Origin: Gammaproteobacteria bacterium
GTDB lineage: Bacteria; Pseudomonadota; Gammaproteobacteria; Steroidobacterales; UBA11654
Direction of reading: 5' to 3'
Length of the DNA stretch: 37,262 nucleotides
NCBI GenBank assembly: GCA_002717445.1
Contig: PBDY01000014.1
Span: forward strand, 18,635 to 55,896
A program made the position numbers and the translations under genes. Shown here in pieces: positions 1 through 8,675 of the stretch; positions within the stretch are counted from its first letter, which is position 1, and every line of letters starts with the position of its first letter. The notes under the pieces were generated by a model that was not told the origin of the DNA, searched no databases, and saw nothing but the letters and a program-made list of their open reading frames with translations.

Positions 1-1005
1 GAACAAGCCCCGACATTGATTGAAAATTCAGAATTTGCAAGATACCAAAACAGAACCTATTTTAAGATCCCATATGGCGACTACACCGTCACGATGGTCA
101 ATCCAAAGCTATCGATTGAGGCTGGATCAACATACTTATTCGAAGTAATCACTCTGATCAGCCTCTCAATACTTTTATTGGCATATCTTTCTGTGAAAAG
201 ACTGATCAATCCGATTCAAAATATTCAGCAGGCTGCCACCAAGATTGGAGAAGGAGACTTGAAACACAGAATAGATCTTAATAGAAAAGACGAGCTTGGT
301 CTCTTGGCAAAAGAAATCAATTTTCTTGCTGACAATGTGGTAGAAATGCTAGAAGCAAAGCAACGATTGAACATGGGTGTCAGTCATGAACTTAGGTCCC
401 CTCTCACAAGGGCTAAGCTTCAGGTTGAGATGCTCAATGATCCCATCCAACGAGAGAATCTATTGGATGAGATTCAAGCGATGGAAAGCATTATTTCAAG
501 CTTACTAGAAAGCGAGGCAATCAATTATGGACACAAAAAATTAGACTTATCCAGAGTCGATACTGGCAAAGCAGTAAGGAACTTAATGTCTGCTTCTGGC
601 TTCCTAAAAGACATAAAAATTGAACTGGATATTGATGAAAAGCTTTTCATTGAGGCAGATCCGATATTGTTTCAAGTTATGTTGAAGAACATTCTTGAAA
701 ATGCATCCAGATATACGGTCAATGAAAAAAATCAAATTGATATTGCTGTGTCTCAAATTGATGTCGATACAATAAAAATAATCATAAAAGATTATGGTCC
801 TGGATTGAAAACCTCAGACCTCGAAAAAGTTTTTGAGCCTTTTTATAGGGCTGAAGAATCAAGGAGCAGAAACAGCGGTGGCTATGGATTGGGTTTATAT
901 CTAACAAAACAAATAGCGGTCGCACACGGTGGCAGAATTTCAATTCAGAATCATGAAAATGGAGGCGCTGAGGTGTGCTTAATTTTACCCATCAAGCAGA
1001 GTTGA
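1..1005 (+). CDS. Sensor histidine kinase, C-terminal part (cut by window edge)
   Basis: The reading frame is open from the first base, so the N-terminal sensor domain lies outside the window; a TTG at 16 is unlikely to be the true start. Residue numbers here count from that TTG. Visible in order: the end of an extracytoplasmic domain, one membrane segment (about 41-60), a HAMP linker (about 61-113), the HisKA dimerisation helix with the phospho-accepting His124 in SHELRSPLTR, and a HATPase_c domain with the N box (NILENASRY), the G1 box (DYGPGL) and the G2 box (GGYGLGLYLTKQ). Family knowledge: it autophosphorylates in response to an envelope signal and passes phosphate to a response regulator, whose gene would be expected just upstream. 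The layout resembles CpxA/RstB-type kinases, but the ligand cannot be read from this part. Confidence 0.9.
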   Translation, partial: EQAPTLIENSEFARYQNRTYFKIPYGDYTVTMVNPKLSIEAGSTYLFEVITLISLSILLLAYLSVKRLINPIQNIQQAATKIGEGDLKHRIDLNRKDELGLLAKEINFLADNVVEMLEAKQRLNMGVSHELRSPLTRAKLQVEMLNDPIQRENLLDEIQAMESIISSLLESEAINYGHKKLDLSRVDTGKAVRNLMSASGFLKDIKIELDIDEKLFIEADPILFQVMLKNILENASRYTVNEKNQIDIAVSQIDVDTIKIIIKDYGPGLKTSDLEKVFEPFYRAEESRSRNSGGYGLGLYLTKQIAVAHGGRISIQNHENGGAEVCLILPIKQS

Positions 1006-1045
1006 TTCTTTTTGTTTTCTTCATATAGAAAAATAGAAAGATCTA

Positions 1046-1054
1046 TGCTCTAAT
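1046..1054 (+). promoter_or_regulatory. Possible extended -10 promoter element for the ferredoxin gene
   Basis: TGC followed by TCTAAT (5 of 6 matches to TATAAT) gives an extended -10 element; no good -35 is seen. A start near 1061 would leave a short leader containing the strong Shine-Dalgarno TTAGGAGAAG just before the ATG at 1078. Inference from base pattern only. Confidence 0.35.
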
Positions 1055-1077
1055 CGGCGTAGTTCTTAGGAGAAGTC

Positions 1078-1395
1078 ATGCCAAAAATACATGTTATCGA
1101 TAGCGAAGGTGAAGAGCATACTGTTGAGGGACAAGTAGGACTCTCATTGATGGAGAGTTTGAGAGATCTAGATAATGGAGTTCTGGCACTTTGCGGGGGA
1201 ATGTGTTCTTGTGCAACATGTCATTGTTATATTGAAGAATCATGGGCAAGTAAAATGGGTGATCGTGAGGACGATGAACAAGAACTTTTAGAGGATCTTG
1301 ACTCCTTTAGGGAAGATCAGTCAAGACTCTCTTGTCAGGTCGATTTCTCAGAGGAAATGGACGGAATTAGGGTTGAAATTGCTCCCGATGAATAA
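1078..1395 (+). CDS. [2Fe-2S] ferredoxin, adrenodoxin/putidaredoxin type
   Basis: A small acidic electron carrier of 105 residues. The cluster ligands Cys39, Cys45, Cys48 and Cys86 have the spacing, and even the numbering, of putidaredoxin; two further cysteines (43 and 50) sit inside the binding loop. Family knowledge: such ferredoxins pass single electrons from an NAD(P)H-dependent reductase to a cytochrome P450 or ring hydroxylase; the related Isc-type ferredoxin serves Fe-S cluster assembly. No iscSUA-hscBA genes or P450 are nearby, so the partner is unknown. A good Shine-Dalgarno (AGGAG) precedes the ATG. The GST-like gene follows after 9 bases, so the two are probably co-transcribed. 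Confidence 0.9.
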   Translation: MPKIHVIDSEGEEHTVEGQVGLSLMESLRDLDNGVLALCGGMCSCATCHCYIEESWASKMGDREDDEQELLEDLDSFREDQSRLSCQVDFSEEMDGIRVEIAPDE

Positions 1396-1404
1396 GGACA
1401 TCAT

Positions 1405-2022
1405 ATGATTACACTGTTTCATGCCCCAGGAAGTCGATCGGTTAGAATTATCTGGCTTCTCGAAGAGCTGGGATTGGATTATGAACTCGAGGTTTTAAAA
1501 AGAGGGGAGATCAATCAAGCCTTCATCAAAGCGAGCCCCTTTTCAAAATTGCCTACGATCATAGATGGTGAAGTTGTGATGTCAGAATCTGTCGCGATCG
1601 TTCAATATATTCTGCAAAACTATGGCGAAGGAAGATTGGAGCCGAATCATGACTCTGAAGCATATGCTGAGTATCTCCAATGGTTGCATTTTGGTGAATC
1701 TGTCTTGATTGATCCAATCGTTTCAATTTTGATCAATAAGGTGTTCAGGCCAGAGGAGCATCGACATGAATATTCCATTAAAAGCGCTGAAAAATCTTTC
1801 ATGAAAGTAATAAAAACCCTGAATTCAATAATGGAAGGCAGAACCTATATCATGGGAGATGATTTTACTGCTGCTGACATTATCAATGGTTATACTTTAA
1901 GATTGGCAGACAATTTGAAATTACTCTCGGACGCGCCTGAAACAGAAAACGTCGTTTGTTATTTTAGATCTTTACAGAGTAGGGCTGCCTATCAAAAGGC
2001 AATATCTGATACTACACATTAG
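1405..2022 (+). CDS. Glutathione S-transferase-like protein
   Basis: A 205-residue cytosolic GST-fold protein. The N-terminal thioredoxin-like domain (about 1-78) opens with ITLFHAPGSRSVRI, has the cis-proline loop FSKLPTIIDG, and then the glutathione-contacting E-S pair in VMSESVAIVQYIL. The all-helical C-terminal domain (about 90-200) keeps the N-capping/hydrophobic staple motif around DDFTAADI. Family knowledge: it conjugates or reduces substrates with glutathione, or acts as a maleylacetoacetate-isomerase-like or thiol-transfer enzyme; the exact substrate is not readable. It lies 9 bases behind the ferredoxin gene and overlaps the convergent amidase gene by 11 bases at the 3' end. Confidence 0.88.
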   Translation: MITLFHAPGSRSVRIIWLLEELGLDYELEVLKRGEINQAFIKASPFSKLPTIIDGEVVMSESVAIVQYILQNYGEGRLEPNHDSEAYAEYLQWLHFGESVLIDPIVSILINKVFRPEEHRHEYSIKSAEKSFMKVIKTLNSIMEGRTYIMGDDFTAADIINGYTLRLADNLKLLSDAPETENVVCYFRSLQSRAAYQKAISDTTH

Positions 2023-3502
2023 GCCATTGATTAGACCAAGGCTTGGCTTGTTCAAGTTCAAGCGAGAGTTCCAATAATTCTTCTTCGTTTCCAAAGTTCG
2101 CATGCAGGTGTGTTCCAATGGGGAGACCGGATGATGACCAATGCATGGGCAATGAAATCGCAGGATCTCCTGTGACATTAGCAAGCGGTGTGAATGTAAC
2201 GAAGTTAAGAGATCTTTCAAGCAATGTTTCAAACGAGACATCGGGTGACATCGACCCTATTTTTGGTGCCACTGTTTGTGTGACGGGAGAGAGTATGAAG
2301 TCAAAAGAATTAAATAATTCACGAGTTTTCAATGTGTCTTCTTTCAGTCTTGAAACCGCCAACTCAACATGACCCTCGGGTTGAGCGTCAAACCACTTTC
2401 CTAAATCTAAGGTCCATGGTTCGAGCAATGAATCAATTGCTGTTTGATCAGAGACAAAATTTTGTTCAGCAAAATCAATGAGACCTTTTGCTCCATAAGC
2501 CCACATGGTCAGGAATGAATCAGTAAAACGATTGCCGTCAATGAATGGTTTTATTTCCTCTACACGATGGCCAAGATCTTGACAGATAAGCGCAGAACTC
2601 TTGATCGCATCTTTGACTTCGGGCTCGGCTTCTTGTCCGAGCATATTTGTCGTGATCATCCCTATTTTGAATTTTTTTCCTTTCGGGACGATGTTTTGAG
2701 GCACAGGCTTCAATCCTGGACGATCCATTGATTGCATGTGATGAAGCGCAGTGATCGTGTCTCTTATGCTTCGTGTGTGAACAAATCTTACGCTCAAATC
2801 AACTGGACGGTTTGGTTGGGCATCATCGATTGTTCTGTGTATTGTGGGTTTTAATCCCACGATGCCGCAACAGGAAGCCGGAACTCGAATTGATCCGCCC
2901 CCATCAGAAGCCGAGGCAATAGAAACCATTCCAGAAGCAACTGCGGCAGCAGAACCGCCACTGGATCCTCCAGGGGAGTGATCGAAATTCCAAGGGTTTC
3001 TTGCAGGGCCCAATAGGAAAGATTCAGTGACTCCCAATAAACCAAACTCGGGGGTATTGGTTTTGCCTAATGAAATCAGTCCCATATCAAATGCGGCCTG
3101 AACATTGGAAGAATTTCTGTTGGCAATACGATTTGCAAACATTCGTGATCCACTCGTGGCTCTCACGCCTTTATGAAGCAGAAGATCTTTGATGAGGTAA
3201 GGCACACCCGGAAAAGCACCTTTCTTGTCATGGTTTTTTGCTGCCGACAATGCTTTTTCGAACGACCTAGTCACTACAGCATTCAAATAGCCATCAACGG
3301 CTTCGATTCTATTGATGGCTGACACGACCATTTCTTCGATGGAAACCTCTCCTTTTCTGATGAGTTCGGCTTGAGCAGTCGCATCCATTGTGAAGAACGG
3401 ATCATTTTTGGCAAGAAGCTCTTGGATGGAAATAAGGTTGGAGAGACCAAGGCCCAAGCCTGTTCTTAGAAGTGTTCTTCTGTGTTTATTCGGCTTGCTC
3501 AT
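2012..3502 (-). CDS. Amidase-signature hydrolase with Tat-like signal
   Basis: A 496-residue amidase of the amidase signature family (GatA/FAAH-like), which hydrolyses amide bonds to acid plus ammonia or amine. The Ser-cisSer-Lys triad is visible as Lys105 (in PYLIKDLL), cis-Ser180 (in [10 protein letters not shown]) and nucleophile Ser204 (in [10 protein letters not shown]). The spacings 75 and 24 are the same as in FAAH. The N-terminus has a twin arginine ([10 protein letters not shown]) followed by a weakly hydrophobic stretch, which suggests Tat export to the periplasm. No gatB or gatC is nearby and the signal is unlike GatA, so a tRNA amidotransferase role is unlikely. It is the last gene of a leftward operon, 3 bases behind arsC. 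The substrate is unknown. Confidence 0.9.
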   Translation of the reverse strand: MSKPNKHRRTLLRTGLGLGLSNLISIQELLAKNDPFFTMDATAQAELIRKGEVSIEEMVVSAINRIEAVDGYLNAVVTRSFEKALSAAKNHDKKGAFPGVPYLIKDLLLHKGVRATSGSRMFANRIANRNSSNVQAAFDMGLISLGKTNTPEFGLLGVTESFLLGPARNPWNFDHSPGGSSGGSAAAVASGMVSIASASDGGGSIRVPASCCGIVGLKPTIHRTIDDAQPNRPVDLSVRFVHTRSIRDTITALHHMQSMDRPGLKPVPQNIVPKGKKFKIGMITTNMLGQEAEPEVKDAIKSSALICQDLGHRVEEIKPFIDGNRFTDSFLTMWAYGAKGLIDFAEQNFVSDQTAIDSLLEPWTLDLGKWFDAQPEGHVELAVSRLKEDTLKTRELFNSFDFILSPVTQTVAPKIGSMSPDVSFETLLERSLNFVTFTPLANVTGDPAISLPMHWSSSGLPIGTHLHANFGNEEELLELSLELEQAKPWSNQWPNV

Positions 3503-3505
3503 TCT

Positions 3506-3853
3506 CTATATTAATTCTTGCACATTCTCAGGCGGTCGACCAATGATTGCCGATGTGTCGTTATAAACGATCGGGCGTTCAATGAGGACTGGATGCTCAA
3601 CCATCATGGAAATTAAATCATCATCAGAGGTACTGGATAAATCAATGTTTAGATCCTTGATGATCGATTCACCTTTTCTAATCAAATTCGATGCTTCAAT
3701 TCCTAGCTTCCCAAGCAATGCTTTAAGCTCAGTTTCACTGGGTGGATTTTGAAGATAGAGAATAATTTCTGCTTCAATATTATGGTTTTCAATTATTTCT
3801 AATGTCTTCCTTGATTTACTGCATCTGGGATTATGTAATATTGATAGCACCAT
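3506..3853 (-). CDS. arsC: Arsenate reductase (glutaredoxin-dependent), ArsC family
   Basis: A 115-residue protein of the ArsC/Spx thioredoxin-fold family. It has the active-site loop HNPRCSKSRKTL with nucleophile Cys11, and the arginines Arg59, Arg93 and Arg106. These match Cys12, Arg60, Arg94 and Arg107 of plasmid R773 ArsC with a constant offset of one, which favours a true arsenate reductase over a YffB or Spx relative. Family knowledge: it reduces arsenate to arsenite using glutathione and glutaredoxin. It sits between the SDR gene (6-base gap) and the amidase gene (3-base gap), clearly in one operon. No arsR, arsB or arsH is in the window, so the arsenite exporter must be elsewhere or the physiological role is different. 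Confidence 0.88.
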   Translation of the reverse strand: MVLSILHNPRCSKSRKTLEIIENHNIEAEIILYLQNPPSETELKALLGKLGIEASNLIRKGESIIKDLNIDLSSTSDDDLISMMVEHPVLIERPIVYNDTSAIIGRPPENVQELI

Positions 3854-3859
3854 AATAGG

Positions 3860-4621
3860 TTACATCCTTTGTGCTCCATCAAGATCAACACATCTACCGG
3901 AGTAATAATCGTTCATGAAGATAAATTCAGCCGCTTGTGCAACTTCATCTGGCTCTCCAATTCGACCAACAGGCACCATTTTTGAAAGTTTCTCTTTCAC
4001 ATTATCGGGCATCCCAGCGACCATTTCTGTATTGATAAAACCTGGAGCGATTGAGTTCACTCTTATTCCGTACTTTGAGAGTTCTTTCGCCCATACAACC
4101 GCCATGGATTGGACGCCTGCTTTAGTGGCTGAGTAATTTGTTTGACCAAAATTTCCATGCCTTGCAACACTCGAAATATTAATGATCACTCCGCCTTGTC
4201 CGCCTTCAATCATATATTGAGCAGCTTCCCTCCCGCATAAAAACACACCGGTCAGGTTTATGTCAATTACCGCTTGCCAGTCTTCAAGAGACATTCTCTT
4301 TACCAATTCTCCATCTTTGAATTTCACCAATAGACCGTCGCGTGTTATGCCTGCGTTATTGATTGATCCAACCAAAGGACCCATTTGATCAACCACTTCT
4401 GCATATGCATTAGCGACATCGTCTTCTTTTGTGACATCGGCAGAAACACACATGACCTGTGCCCCAGCATCTTCACATGCTGATGTTGTATCAGCAATAC
4501 TGTTTTTATCGAGATCAATAAGTCCCAACTTACAGTTGTGCGAAGCCAGTCTTTTTGCCATTGCTGCTCCAAGTCCTCTTGCAGCACCAGTGATAATAAT
4601 TGTTTTGCCTTTAATATCCAT
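3860..4621 (-). CDS. Short-chain dehydrogenase/reductase, FabG-like
   Basis: A 253-residue classical SDR. The cofactor motif TGAARGLG lies at 11-18, the structural NNAG at 88-91, and the catalytic Ser150, Tyr163 and Lys167 (YSATK) have the 13- and 4-residue spacing of FabG. The Asp at the end of the second beta strand (LIDLD, about 36) favours NAD(H) over NADP(H), by family rule. Likely reaction: oxidation or reduction of a 3-hydroxyacyl/3-oxoacyl thioester or a related secondary alcohol. A loop of roughly ten extra residues (around [14 protein letters not shown]) precedes the LEDW helix. It leads the leftward SDR-arsC-amidase operon and is divergent from the thiolase gene, which fits a role in acyl-CoA metabolism. 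Confidence 0.88.
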   Translation of the reverse strand: MDIKGKTIIITGAARGLGAAMAKRLASHNCKLGLIDLDKNSIADTTSACEDAGAQVMCVSADVTKEDDVANAYAEVVDQMGPLVGSINNAGITRDGLLVKFKDGELVKRMSLEDWQAVIDINLTGVFLCGREAAQYMIEGGQGGVIINISSVARHGNFGQTNYSATKAGVQSMAVVWAKELSKYGIRVNSIAPGFINTEMVAGMPDNVKEKLSKMVPVGRIGEPDEVAQAAEFIFMNDYYSGRCVDLDGAQRM

Positions 4622-4879
4622 AATGTCCTCTTTATGTATTTTTTATAAAAATCTAGATTTTGAATTGTAACCGAAAATTTGATTAATTGACTAAAAAATA
4701 GGTACTTTATATCTCTAAAAAAAGAACGATGATGACACCCAAAATCTCAATGAAAAGATGTAATCTTTATTGCCATTATCCATTGAAGAAATTGAGTAAA
4801 TATTGAGTTTTCTGTAAACTAACTTGCAATATTTTTTTCTTTAAAATTACCAAGTTTTTTTATATTTAAAAGGTGAGCT
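4622..4879. promoter_or_regulatory. Divergent intergenic region between the SDR and thiolase operons
   Basis: A very AT-rich 258-base spacer that must hold the promoters of two divergent operons. On the plus strand TTGAGT at 4803-4808 stands 16 bases before the poor -10 TGCAAT (4825-4830). The thiolase Shine-Dalgarno AAGGTGA is just before 4880. No RNA gene, convincing terminator or clear operator palindrome was found. Confidence 0.4.
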
Positions 4880-6085
4880 ATGACTGACGCATATATTTTT
4901 GACCATGTTAGAAGCCCAAGAGGCAAGGGCAAATCTGACGGATCTCTTCACGAGGTAACGCCAATTGAATTACTATCTCAAGTATTGGCAGCATTGAGGG
5001 ATAGAAATAATCTTGATACAAGTCGCGTTGATGATGTAATCATGGGAGTGGTACATAACCAAGGAGAGCAAGCTTCTAATCCTGCTCGAGTGGCTGCAAT
5101 CAATGCTGGATATGCAGAAGAAGCCGCAGGAAAACAGTTGAATCGTTTTTGTGCATCTGGACTTGAAGCGGTCAATTCCGCAGCAGCGCAAGTAATGTCC
5201 GGCATGTCTGATCTATGCATCGGTGGTGGTTTGGAATCCATGTCCAGAGTTCCAATGGACACTGTCGGAGGAGCGCTTGCAGTAGATCCACAAGTGGCCT
5301 ATGGAAGTTATTTTGTTCCTCAAGGGATCAGCGCCGATCTGATTGCGTCTAAATATGGTTTTACCCGAGAAGATGTTGACTCGTATGCTGTTGAGAGTCA
5401 AAAAAGGGCAGCTCATGCCAGAAATGAGGGTTATTTTGATAACTCAATTGTTCCAATCAAAGACAATCTTGGCGATGTCTTATTGGATCATGATGAATGC
5501 ATAAGGGCAGAAACAACCATGGAGGATTTGGCAAAGCTCAAGCCATCTTTTATTCAAATGGGAGAATTTGGTTTCAATTCAGTTGCAATCCAGAGGTACC
5601 CTGAAGTAGAAAAAATGCAACACGTCCATCATGCAGGCAACTCAAGTGTAATTGTTGACGGAGCCAGTGCGGTAATGGTGGGTACAAAAGAGATTGGTGA
5701 AGAGTTGGGATTAACTCCAAGAGCAAGAATCGTTGGTTTTTCATCCACAGGTACCGAACCAACAATCATGCTGACGGGCCCCGCGCCATCAGCCGAGAAA
5801 GTTCTAAAAAGATGTGGAATGAGCAAGGGTGATATCGATTTATTCGAGCTCAATGAAGCCTTTGCTGTTGTTGTTCTGAGGTATATGCAACAAATGGATA
5901 TTGATCATGAAACAATCAATGTCAATGGCGGTGCAATTGCTATGGGGCATCCGCTAGGCGCTACTGGTGGCATGGTTTTGGGAACCCTTATTGATGAAAT
6001 GGAAAGAAGGGATCTGAATACCGGCTTAGTAAACTTATGCATCGGTGGCGGTATGGGAACATCAACGATTGTTGAACGTGTATAA
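4880..6085 (+). CDS. Acetyl-CoA acyltransferase (thiolase)
   Basis: A 401-residue thiolase, the usual length for the family. The nucleophile is Cys91 in NRFCASGLEAVN; the other catalytic residues are His357 in GGAIAMGHPLGATG and the acid/base Cys387 in LVNLCIGGGMGTS. It either cleaves 3-ketoacyl-CoA to acetyl-CoA plus a shortened acyl-CoA or condenses two acetyl-CoA. The next gene, 24 bases downstream, is a hydratase/dehydrogenase fusion, so the degradative direction (beta-oxidation) is the better reading. The order thiolase then multifunctional enzyme is that of fadI-fadJ rather than fadB-fadA. A good Shine-Dalgarno (AAGGTGA) fixes the start. Chain-length preference cannot be judged. Confidence 0.93.
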   Translation: MTDAYIFDHVRSPRGKGKSDGSLHEVTPIELLSQVLAALRDRNNLDTSRVDDVIMGVVHNQGEQASNPARVAAINAGYAEEAAGKQLNRFCASGLEAVNSAAAQVMSGMSDLCIGGGLESMSRVPMDTVGGALAVDPQVAYGSYFVPQGISADLIASKYGFTREDVDSYAVESQKRAAHARNEGYFDNSIVPIKDNLGDVLLDHDECIRAETTMEDLAKLKPSFIQMGEFGFNSVAIQRYPEVEKMQHVHHAGNSSVIVDGASAVMVGTKEIGEELGLTPRARIVGFSSTGTEPTIMLTGPAPSAEKVLKRCGMSKGDIDLFELNEAFAVVVLRYMQQMDIDHETINVNGGAIAMGHPLGATGGMVLGTLIDEMERRDLNTGLVNLCIGGGMGTSTIVERV

Positions 6086-6109
6086 CTAATTATTTAAAAG
6101 GGAATACTG

Positions 6110-8251
6110 ATGAGTAAAAACATTAATATGAGCGTCGATCAAGACGGGATTGCGGTCATTGAAATCGATGTTCAAGAACGGCCAATGAATGTAATTACAG
6201 TAGATTTTGCTGATGAATTTAAAAATTGTGTTGAGCAAGTACTTGGTGATGAAAAAGTCATCGGTGCAGTTGTCACTTCAGCAAAAAATGATTTCATGGC
6301 TGGCGCAGACTTAAAGACAATGTTGCCAAGCCTAATTGGTCTTGGTGATGCCTCAGCCATGGCTGAGAGAATAATTGAGAGTCATAAGGTTAATCGTGCC
6401 ATGGAAACTGGAGGTAAACCATTTGTTGCTGCAATCAATGGCACGGCTTTAGGTGGGGGTTTAGAAATAACACTTTCATGTCACCACCGAATTGCAGCAG
6501 ATAGAAAAGATGCTGTACTCGGCTTACCAGAAGTGATGGTTGGTCTCCTGCCAGGAGGTGGGGGAACCCAAAGACTTCCACGAATTATTGGGATACAGCC
6601 TGCATTAGAGCTCATGACACAAGGCAAGCATCTTAAACCTCAACAGGCAATGGCAATGGGTATTGTCAATGAACTGGCAGCTCCAGATGAATTATTGAGT
6701 AAAGCCAAGCATTGGATATTGGACGGTGGGAAAGCCGTTCAGCCTTGGGATAAAAAAGGATTCAAAGTTCCAGGTGGATTTGATCCAAATACCAAAGGAA
6801 CAATACAGATGTTCTCAGTGGTTAATGCAATGGTTGCAAAAAATACAAACCATAATTATCCAGCTCCAATCTCCATTGTTTCTTCAGTCTATGAGGGATG
6901 CTTGCTTCCAATCGATAAAGGACTTGAAATTGAAGCCAAATACTTTGTTGGTCTACTCATGGACCCAGTTTCTGGGAATATGATCAGAAGCCTCTTTAAC
7001 AATAAACAATCGGCAGATAAATTAAGAGCCAGACCCGATGGAGTAGAAAAACACACTGTCAAAACTCTGGGTATGCTCGGAGCAGGAATGATGGGGGCTG
7101 GAATTGCCTTGGTGAGTGCTCAAGCTGGGATGAAAGTCTACCTCTTGGACTCATCATTAGAGAATGCTGAGAAGGGCAAGGCTTATTCAGAAAAGTATTT
7201 CCAGAAAAGTGTTGCTAGAAAGAAGATGACTGAGGAGAAGAAAGTTGCAGTCTTGAAAAATATCATTCCAACTACTGATTACAATGATCTTAAAGATTGT
7301 GACTTAATTATTGAGGCAGTTTTCGAAAGCAGAGAAATCAAAGCTGATGTGACACAAAAAACTGAAGCAGTGATCGGAGAAGACATTGTCTTTGCATCCA
7401 ATACTTCGACATTGCCAATATCTGGACTGGCCGAGTCATCTGGCAGACCTCACAATTTTATTGGTATGCACTTCTTCTCCCCTGTAGAAAGAATGCCTTT
7501 GGTCGAAATGATCATGGGAGAAAAATCTTCAGATGAAGCATTGGCTAAATCCTTGGATTATATTGCTCAGATTAAGAAAACACCCATAGTCGTTAATGAT
7601 AGTCGAGGTTTTTACACCTCGAGAGTATTTAGTACCTCATGCAATGAAGCCAACGAGATGATTAAAGAAGGCGCCAATCCCGCATTAATAGAGAATGCTG
7701 CGAGGCATGCAGGATATCCGGTTGGACCGATAGCGGTTCAAGATGAAACCACCATTGATCTCTCTATCAAGATTCACAAACAATCAACCGAGGATTTAGG
7801 AGACGAATACAAACCAATGTCTTCAATTGATGTCATGCAAAAGATGTATGATCTTGGAAGATTGGGCAAGAGATTTGGCGGAGGTTTCTATGAGTACCCT
7901 GAGGGAGGAAAGAAATTCCTTTGGCCGGGCTTAGCCGAAATCTATCCCGTCAAAGAGGAGCAGCCAGACATACAAGAAATCAAGGATAGGCTGATGACTG
8001 TTCAATCGCTAGATGCATACCGATGTCTCGATGAAAATGTTCTCACCAATCCAGATGATGGGGATTTAGGCTCAATCTTTGCATGGGGATTTCCACCATG
8101 GACAGGCGGTGTTTTCTCATATATTGATATGGTGGGCATCGAGAACTTTGTTGCCCGTTGCGATGACTATTGCGAACGGTTCGGGCAGCGATTTGAGGTT
8201 CCAGAGAGTCTGAGAGAAATGGCAGAGAAAAAAGAGAAATTCTATTCCTAA
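6110..8251 (+). CDS. fadJ: Multifunctional enoyl-CoA hydratase/3-hydroxyacyl-CoA dehydrogenase
   Basis: A 713-residue fusion that carries out the hydration and NAD-dependent oxidation steps of beta-oxidation. The N-terminal crotonase domain (about 1-190) has the oxyanion-hole loop around FMAGADLK and the catalytic glutamates Glu119 (GGGLEI) and Glu141 (GLPEVMVG), matching Glu119 and Glu139 of FadB. A linker follows, then the NAD-binding Rossmann motif GMLGAGMMGAG (321-331), the dehydrogenase His454 in GMHFFSPVERMPL, and two C-terminal helical dehydrogenase domains (GKRFGGGFYEYP). The length is close to E. coli FadJ (714) and the gene follows its thiolase as in fadIJ, so fadJ is the preferred symbol; FadB-type membership is not excluded. 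It is probably co-transcribed with the thiolase. Confidence 0.92.
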   Translation: MSKNINMSVDQDGIAVIEIDVQERPMNVITVDFADEFKNCVEQVLGDEKVIGAVVTSAKNDFMAGADLKTMLPSLIGLGDASAMAERIIESHKVNRAMETGGKPFVAAINGTALGGGLEITLSCHHRIAADRKDAVLGLPEVMVGLLPGGGGTQRLPRIIGIQPALELMTQGKHLKPQQAMAMGIVNELAAPDELLSKAKHWILDGGKAVQPWDKKGFKVPGGFDPNTKGTIQMFSVVNAMVAKNTNHNYPAPISIVSSVYEGCLLPIDKGLEIEAKYFVGLLMDPVSGNMIRSLFNNKQSADKLRARPDGVEKHTVKTLGMLGAGMMGAGIALVSAQAGMKVYLLDSSLENAEKGKAYSEKYFQKSVARKKMTEEKKVAVLKNIIPTTDYNDLKDCDLIIEAVFESREIKADVTQKTEAVIGEDIVFASNTSTLPISGLAESSGRPHNFIGMHFFSPVERMPLVEMIMGEKSSDEALAKSLDYIAQIKKTPIVVNDSRGFYTSRVFSTSCNEANEMIKEGANPALIENAARHAGYPVGPIAVQDETTIDLSIKIHKQSTEDLGDEYKPMSSIDVMQKMYDLGRLGKRFGGGFYEYPEGGKKFLWPGLAEIYPVKEEQPDIQEIKDRLMTVQSLDAYRCLDENVLTNPDDGDLGSIFAWGFPPWTGGVFSYIDMVGIENFVARCDDYCERFGQRFEVPESLREMAEKKEKFYS

Positions 8252-8313
8252 AAGAGTTTTTTTACTTTAACCTATAGGGTCTCAAAATATATACATAGAA
8301 AAAGGGAGTCAAT

Positions 8314-8655
8314 ATGGCCAATCAAATGGGCGATGCATCTGAAGGGAGACCATCAGGTAAGGGCAAGCCACTCAATTCCATTGAACATAAAAGGTCCAAA
8401 TCAGCAAAGACTTGGATCAAGAAGGAGCTTGCTCAGCAGCAAAAAAGGTTCAAGAAGATTCTTCAGAATATGGAGGACCTTACACCTAAGAGAAATAAAT
8501 GGTATGCAGAGTTCTTAGAAACAGTTTCTACACGTGGAACCAATATCGATGGTGATACAAGAGCGGTTGTGGCAAAACAAGACTTACCTAAGCCACCAAG
8601 AAAAAAACACAGAGTTACCTATGAGGCAAAAGACCTCAAAGGCTTTGATCATTAA
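8314..8655 (+). CDS. Small basic protein of unknown family
   Basis: I do not recognise this 113-residue protein. It is lysine-rich and strongly basic. A Gly/Ser-rich N-terminus (about 1-20) is followed by a probable amphipathic helix or coiled coil (about 30-55, TWIKKELAQQQKRFKKIL), then a segment with Trp and aromatic residues (KWYAEFLETV), and a proline/lysine-rich tail (LPKPPRKKHRV). There is no signal peptide, membrane segment or cysteine. A strong Shine-Dalgarno (AAAGGGAGT) and codon use like the neighbours support a real gene. It lies 62 bases after fadJ and 20 bases before the bicupin gene, within what looks like one catabolic operon. RNA or DNA binding, or a scaffold for the CoA enzymes, are only guesses. 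Confidence 0.75.
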   Translation: MANQMGDASEGRPSGKGKPLNSIEHKRSKSAKTWIKKELAQQQKRFKKILQNMEDLTPKRNKWYAEFLETVSTRGTNIDGDTRAVVAKQDLPKPPRKKHRVTYEAKDLKGFDH

Positions 8656-8675
8656 TTTTTTAGAAGGGGAATAAA

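Noticed and set aside
16-18. TTG at 16 as start of the histidine kinase
   Set aside because: The frame is open to the window edge and the protein would lack the sensor and first membrane segment; it is a truncation at the window boundary.
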